A stretch of 64,000 nt of DNA from contig NZ_AP024269.1 of NCBI RefSeq assembly GCF_016629525.1, positions 310,001 to 374,000 of the forward strand, written 5' to 3'. Of this stretch, positions 59,920 to 64,000 are shown in pieces. The position numbers and the translations under genes are program-made. The notes beneath the pieces were generated by a model. The model worked only from the letters and a program-made list of their open reading frames with translations. It searched no databases and was not told the origin of the DNA. The stretch's first letter is position 1. The number at the start of each line of letters is the position of its first letter. The stretch is from Kaistia sp. 32K (GTDB lineage Bacteria; Pseudomonadota; Alphaproteobacteria; Rhizobiales; Kaistiaceae).

Positions 59920-60951
59920 ATGACTGTTCAGAAGACGGCAGCGGAAACGCGAGCCAAGCCGACTCATTTCAGCACCGCTTCGCTGCCCGTCCGGGATCAG
60001 TTCGACGCCTGGCGGGCCTTCATGGCGCCGGCGATCGATCTCGACATCAGGGGCGGGCGGACTGAGGCCTTCAAGGCCGAGCAGACCGCCTGGGATATCG
60101 GCAGCTTCGCGCTGACACGGGCGAGCCTGCCGGGCGACGGCCGCGAGCGCGTCTGGCAGCATCACCGGAAGAACGCCCTCGACCACTGGTGTTTCGTGGT
60201 CGTTCAGGGGGATGCTCCCGGTGCGGGCGGCGCATCCCGGCAGTTGTTCTTCCGTTCGCTCGGCGAGCCCTTCGACGGCTCGGCGAGCGATAGCAACGTG
60301 CTCAGCCTCTATATCCCGCGTGAACTGTTCGGCGAACGGCTGACCCGCATCGACAGCGCCACGAGCGAGGTTCCGAACCACGGGATCGGCGCGCTTCTCG
60401 CCGACTATTTCATAAGCCTGGAGCAGCGGTTGCCGGATATCGCGGTCGCGGATCTGCCGCAGGTGGCCGAGGCGACACGGGCGATGATCGCCGCTTGCGT
60501 CCGCCCCAGCGCCGAGCGGATCGAGGTCGCGCAGGGCGCCATCGTCGCCACGCTGATGGAGCGGGCGCGCCAGATCGTGCGGGCCAATCTCGGCAATATG
60601 CGTTTCGGGCCGGAGCATCTCGCCCGCGATCTCGGCGTGTCGCGGTCGAGGCTCTATCGGATCTTCGAGCCGTTCGGCGGCGTCGCGCGGTATATTCACC
60701 GCCAGCGCATGCTCGCCGCCCATACGGCCCTTTCCGATCCGGCCAATGCCAGTTCCATTGTCCGCATCGCCGAGACCGTGGGTTTCGGTGATGCGTCGGG
60801 CTTCAGCCGCGGGTTCAGGCAGGAGTTCGGCTACAGCCCGCGCGATGCGCGCGTCGCGGGGACGGTCCGCTTGTCCGTCCCGCCGCCGCCGCGTCTGCGC
60901 GGATCGCAGATGGCCGATTTCGCGACGATCCTGCGTCGTCTCGCAGCGTGA
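59920..60951 (+). CDS. AraC family transcriptional regulator
   Basis: 343 aa. N-terminal AraC-binding-like cupin (about 20-190: LPVRDQFDAWRAFMAPAIDLDI, WCFVVVQGD, NVLSLYIPRELF). C-terminal double HTH (about 228-320): GPEHLARDLGVSRSRLYRIFEPFGGVARYIHRQRM and SIVRIAETVGFGDASGFSRGFRQEFGYSPRDAR. It ends with an unusual 35-residue tail (VRLSVPPPPRLRGSQMADFATILRRLAA). ATG 59920 follows GGCGGCGGGGG; the frame extends 32 codons upstream. Divergent from gltS, which it may regulate; the effector is not known. Confidence 0.88.
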   Translation: MTVQKTAAETRAKPTHFSTASLPVRDQFDAWRAFMAPAIDLDIRGGRTEAFKAEQTAWDIGSFALTRASLPGDGRERVWQHHRKNALDHWCFVVVQGDAPGAGGASRQLFFRSLGEPFDGSASDSNVLSLYIPRELFGERLTRIDSATSEVPNHGIGALLADYFISLEQRLPDIAVADLPQVAEATRAMIAACVRPSAERIEVAQGAIVATLMERARQIVRANLGNMRFGPEHLARDLGVSRSRLYRIFEPFGGVARYIHRQRMLAAHTALSDPANASSIVRIAETVGFGDASGFSRGFRQEFGYSPRDARVAGTVRLSVPPPPRLRGSQMADFATILRRLAA

Positions 60952-61231
60952 GGTTTTGCTCGCCCTTTGGGATTTCGCGCACAGGTCTGGGATGCGGCGC
61001 TCATCACAGTTCGCGGGCAAATCGCTAAGGTCCGCCGCGCCGGGACGCGCGTGTTCCGTTGCGACGGCAGGTTGGATGGATGTCGGGTTGCAATCTTGAC
61101 TGTGTCAGGCGCTGCCGTCACACAGGGTTGGGCTGCGCGGCGTCGCGCAAGGGTTCCGGAATAAGCATGACGCTCGGGAACGGTCCCGTATCGTGCAGCG
61201 ACTTCCGGGCATTTTTGGTTTGGGGGTTTTG

Positions 61232-62344
61232 GTGACGAAACGGGCTGATCATCGGAAGAGCACGGGCAGTCTTTGGCGTTCCGTCGCGTTCATCCTCGCT
61301 GTTGCACCCGTCCTGGCGGCCTGCCAGAGGGAAACCAAGGAGGCCGCTCCCGAAGTGCGCCCCGTCCGCACGGTGACCGCCGTGCGCGAGGCGGCCGGCG
61401 AGACGGTCGTCCTGACCGGCCAGGTGCAGTCCCGCAACGAGGCGGGCATGGCGTTCCGGATCGGCGGCCGCATGATCGAGCGTCCCGTCAATGTCGGCGA
61501 CCGGGTCGAGGCCGGCCAGGTGCTCGCCCGTCTTGATCCCGTCAACGAGCTGAATGCGCTCCGTTCCGCCCAGGCGGCGCTCGCCGCCGCGCAGGGCCTG
61601 GTGACCCAGACCCGCAACGCCTATGACCGGCAGGAACACCTGCTGCGCAACGGCTTCACCACGCGCGCCAATTACGACCAGGCGCAGCAGGCACGGAACA
61701 CCGCGCAGGCGCAGCTCGACGATGCCGAGGCGCAGCTCGAGATCGCGCATGACCGCGTCGCCTTCACGGAACTGAAGGCCGATGTTTCCGGCACGATCAC
61801 CGCGCGCGGCGCCGAGCCGGGCGAAGTGGTGCAGGCCGGCCAGATGATCGTCCAGCTCGCCCATGAGGGCGGCCGCGACGCCGTCTTCGACGTGCCGGCG
61901 CAGGTGCTGCGCACGGCGCCGACCGATCCGCTGATCACCGTCCGCCTGACCGACGACCCGTCGGTGAACGCGGTCGGCCGCGTCCGCGAGGTCGCGCCGC
62001 AGGCCGATGCCCAGACGCGAAACTTCCCCGTCCGCGTCGGTCTCGACAATCCGCCGGAGGCGCTCCGTCTGGGTTCGACCGTGACCGGCACGATGGTCAC
62101 GGACACGGTGCCGGTGATCGCCATTCCGGCATCCGCGCTGACCACCGCCGAGCAGAACCCGGCCGTCTGGATCGTCGATCCCGCCGCCTCGACCGTCTCG
62201 CTCCGCAATGTCGAGATCGTCCGGCACGATCCGGCGACGGTGGTCGTGTCGCAGGGGCTCGATACGGGTGAGATCGTCGTCACCGCGGGTGTCCAGGCGC
62301 TTCATCCGGGCCAGAAGGTCCGTCTGCTCGGTGCCACGCAATGA
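61232..62344 (+). CDS. RND efflux periplasmic adaptor (membrane fusion) lipoprotein
   Basis: 370 aa. Lipoprotein signal ending LAVAPVLAACQ (lipobox with Cys). Hairpin and lipoyl parts: AGMAFRIGGRMIERPVNVGDRVEAGQVLARLDP, coiled coil NALRSAQAALAAAQGLVTQTRNAYDRQ...QARNTAQAQLDDAEAQLEIAHDRV, second lipoyl GTITARGAEPGEVVQAGQMIVQLA. It bridges the inner-membrane RND pump to an outer-membrane channel. GTG 61232 was chosen with GGGGG upstream; GTG 61193 is possible. The stop overlaps the permease start (ATGA). No TolC-like gene is seen in the window. Confidence 0.93.
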   Translation: MTKRADHRKSTGSLWRSVAFILAVAPVLAACQRETKEAAPEVRPVRTVTAVREAAGETVVLTGQVQSRNEAGMAFRIGGRMIERPVNVGDRVEAGQVLARLDPVNELNALRSAQAALAAAQGLVTQTRNAYDRQEHLLRNGFTTRANYDQAQQARNTAQAQLDDAEAQLEIAHDRVAFTELKADVSGTITARGAEPGEVVQAGQMIVQLAHEGGRDAVFDVPAQVLRTAPTDPLITVRLTDDPSVNAVGRVREVAPQADAQTRNFPVRVGLDNPPEALRLGSTVTGTMVTDTVPVIAIPASALTTAEQNPAVWIVDPAASTVSLRNVEIVRHDPATVVVSQGLDTGEIVVTAGVQALHPGQKVRLLGATQ

Positions 62345-64000
62345 GCGGCTTCAACCTCTCCGCTTGGTCGCTCAACCATCGCTCCTTCGTCGTCTACTGG
62401 ATGATCGCGGTGATGGTGGCGGGCATCGCCTCCTTCATCAACCTCGGCCGGAACGAAGATCCGCCGATCACCATCAAGACGATGGTCGTGCACGCCGTCT
62501 GGCCGGGCGCGACGATCGAGGACACGCTCAACCAGCTCACCGAGCGGCTCGAGCGCAAGATCCAGGAGATCCCGGAGGTCGACGACGTCCGCTCCTCGAC
62601 CAGCGCCGGCAGCACGACGCTGTTCGTCAATCTGCGCCAGGAAGTGACCTCGGCCGAGGTGCCGGATGTCTGGTACGAGGTCCGCAAGGGCATCGGCGAC
62701 ATCCGCCAGACGCTGCCGACGGGCGTTCTCGGCCCCTTCTTCAACGATAGCTTCGGCGACACCTTCGGCATCATCTACGGCTTCACCGCGGACGGCTTCA
62801 CCCATCGTGACCTGCGCGACTATGTCGAGGCGGCGCGCTCGCGCCTCCTGCAGGTGCCGGATGTCTCGCAGATCGAGATCATCGGCGCGCAGGACGAGAA
62901 GATCTATGTCGAGTTCTCGACCAAGCAGCTCGCGGGCATGGGGATCGACCGCTCGGCGCTCTTGAACGCGCTGCGTGCGCAGAACATCGTCAGCCCGGCC
63001 GGCGTGCTCGAGACGGGCGAGGAGCGCATTTCGCTGCGCGTTTCCGGCGCCTTCGCCAGCGAGCAGGACCTGCTCGATCTCAATGTCGTCACCAATGGCC
63101 GGCTGGTCCGCCTGCGCGACATTGCCGAGATCCATCGCGGCTATTCCAGCCCGCCGCAGCCGCAGTTCCGCGTCGACGGCAAGCCGGCGATCGGCCTCGG
63201 CATCGCCATGCGCGAGGGCGGCGACATCCTCGCGCTCGGCGAGAACGTTCGCAAAGCCATGGCGGAGATCACCGCCGACCTGCCGCTCGGCATCGAGCCG
63301 ACGCTGGTGGCCGACCAGGCCGTCGTCGTCGACGAGGCGATCGGCGATTTCACCACCTCGCTCTGGCAGGCGATCGCCATCATCGCGGTGGTGAGCTTCG
63401 TCAGCCTCGGCATCCGCGCCGGCACCGTGGTGGCGCTCGCCATCCCGATCTCGCTCGCCATGGTGTTCGCCGTGATGAACGTCGTCGGCATCGATTTGCA
63501 GCGCATCTCGCTCGGCGCGCTGATCATCGCGCTCAGCCTGCTGGTCGACGATGCGATGACGACGGTCGATTCGATGACGTCGAGGCTGGCCGCGGGAGAG
63601 ACCAAGGAAGACGCGGCGGCGAACACGTTCAAGACGCTGGCGCTCGCCATGCTGACGGGAACGCTGGTGACGGCGGCCGGCTTCGTGCCGATCGGCTTCG
63701 CCCGCTCGTCGGCCGGCGAATACACCTTCTCGATCTTCGCCGTCGTCAGCATCGCGCTGGTGGTGTCGTGGCTCGGCGCGGTGATCTTCTCGCCGCTGAT
63801 CGGCGCGGTGCTGCTGAAGGCGCCGAAGCAGAAGCCGGATCCGAACAAGGTCAGCGTCATCGTGCGGGTGTTCCGGACGATCCTTCTGACTGCGATGCGG
63901 ATGCGCTGGGTTACCATCGGCCTGACGGTCGCCGCCTTCATCGGCGCGCTGCTGCTCTTGCCGCATGTTCCGCAACAGTTCTTCCCGGCCTCGGACCGGA
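62341..64000 (+). CDS. RND efflux permease (AcrB/HAE family), truncated by the window edge
   Basis: The first 553 codons are open to base 64000, about half of a usual 1020-1050 aa pump. N-terminal helix SLNHRSFVVYWMIAVMVAGIASFINLG, then the HAE signature GRNEDPPITIKTMVVHAVWPGATIEDTLNQL and the second-helix core IAIIAVVSFVSLGIRAGTVVALAIPISLAMVFAVMN and proton-relay region ALSLLVDDAMTTVDSM. It expels drugs or metabolites with H+ antiport, coupled to the adaptor immediately upstream (4-bp overlap). Substrates cannot be predicted. Confidence 0.93.
   Translation, partial: MSGFNLSAWSLNHRSFVVYWMIAVMVAGIASFINLGRNEDPPITIKTMVVHAVWPGATIEDTLNQLTERLERKIQEIPEVDDVRSSTSAGSTTLFVNLRQEVTSAEVPDVWYEVRKGIGDIRQTLPTGVLGPFFNDSFGDTFGIIYGFTADGFTHRDLRDYVEAARSRLLQVPDVSQIEIIGAQDEKIYVEFSTKQLAGMGIDRSALLNALRAQNIVSPAGVLETGEERISLRVSGAFASEQDLLDLNVVTNGRLVRLRDIAEIHRGYSSPPQPQFRVDGKPAIGLGIAMREGGDILALGENVRKAMAEITADLPLGIEPTLVADQAVVVDEAIGDFTTSLWQAIAIIAVVSFVSLGIRAGTVVALAIPISLAMVFAVMNVVGIDLQRISLGALIIALSLLVDDAMTTVDSMTSRLAAGETKEDAAANTFKTLALAMLTGTLVTAAGFVPIGFARSSAGEYTFSIFAVVSIALVVSWLGAVIFSPLIGAVLLKAPKQKPDPNKVSVIVRVFRTILLTAMRMRWVTIGLTVAAFIGALLLLPHVPQQFFPASDR

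Noticed and set aside
1..64000. CRISPR arrays, IS elements, prophage genes or toxin-antitoxin pairs
   Set aside because: None seen; the repeats present are palindromes or short tandem units, and no transposase or phage proteins were found.

Overview
The window is one 64 kb piece of high-GC alphaproteobacterial chromosome, most likely from the Hyphomicrobiales (Rhizobiales). The pointers are two BA14K-family proteins, an Omp25/31-type porin-like barrel, a class I lysyl-tRNA synthetase, an FMN-riboswitch-controlled RibN-type transporter, a ligase-associated DNA repair set, a PodJ-like polarity protein, an alphaproteobacterial LexA box (GTTC-N7-GTTC) and four perfect EcfG-type promoters (GGAAC-N16/17-CGTT). 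The genus cannot be fixed from sequence alone. No phage, IS element, CRISPR array or rRNA was seen. Most genes are chromosomal housekeeping or accessory genes in short operons.

Layout. 0-12 kb: glycerate 2-kinase (cut by the window edge), an outer membrane barrel, a VOC protein, an aldo/keto reductase and a zinc alcohol dehydrogenase, Dps, a BA14K protein, the methylmalonyl-CoA mutase pair mutA-mutB, a SPOR-tailed lytic transglycosylase and a second BA14K protein. 12-16 kb: a visibly AT-richer islet with tRNA-Gly(CCC) and a GT9 glycosyltransferase, then a Ca2+/H+ antiporter. 16-25 kb: small stress-type proteins behind EcfG promoters, a small ORF behind a LexA box, transaldolase-like aldolase, histone-deacetylase-like hydrolase, MATE exporter, pyrD, an S24 repressor-like regulator with a nuclease-fold partner, and a LysE exporter. 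25-31 kb: lysK, a TerB-like protein, an orphan periplasmic binding protein, a membrane GT2 and a spermidine-synthase-like protein.

31-42 kb holds the four ligase-associated DNA repair genes (PdeM nuclease, Lhr-like helicase, metallo-beta-lactamase exonuclease, ATP-dependent ligase). They are interrupted by a sigma factor/DUF4142/cupredoxin operon, an FMN riboswitch with ribN, and several palindromic repeats. One palindrome lies in frame inside the ligase gene. 42-54 kb: TIGR02186 protein plus TSUP transporter, PodJ-like SEL1 protein, MerR regulator, proline iminopeptidase, SSS-like transporter, amidohydrolase and MarC. 54-64 kb: arcD-arcA (arginine deiminase branch without arcB/arcC), an alpha/beta hydrolase, gltS, an AraC regulator, and an RND efflux adaptor plus permease that runs off the right edge.

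The most noteworthy signals are regulatory or structural rather than one large new system: a dispersed EcfG (general stress) set of four small unknown proteins, a LexA-controlled 72-73 aa ORF, an in-frame palindromic element in the repair ligase, a shared palindromic motif in front of both BA14K genes, and an orphan terminator suggesting a small RNA between podJ-like and merR.
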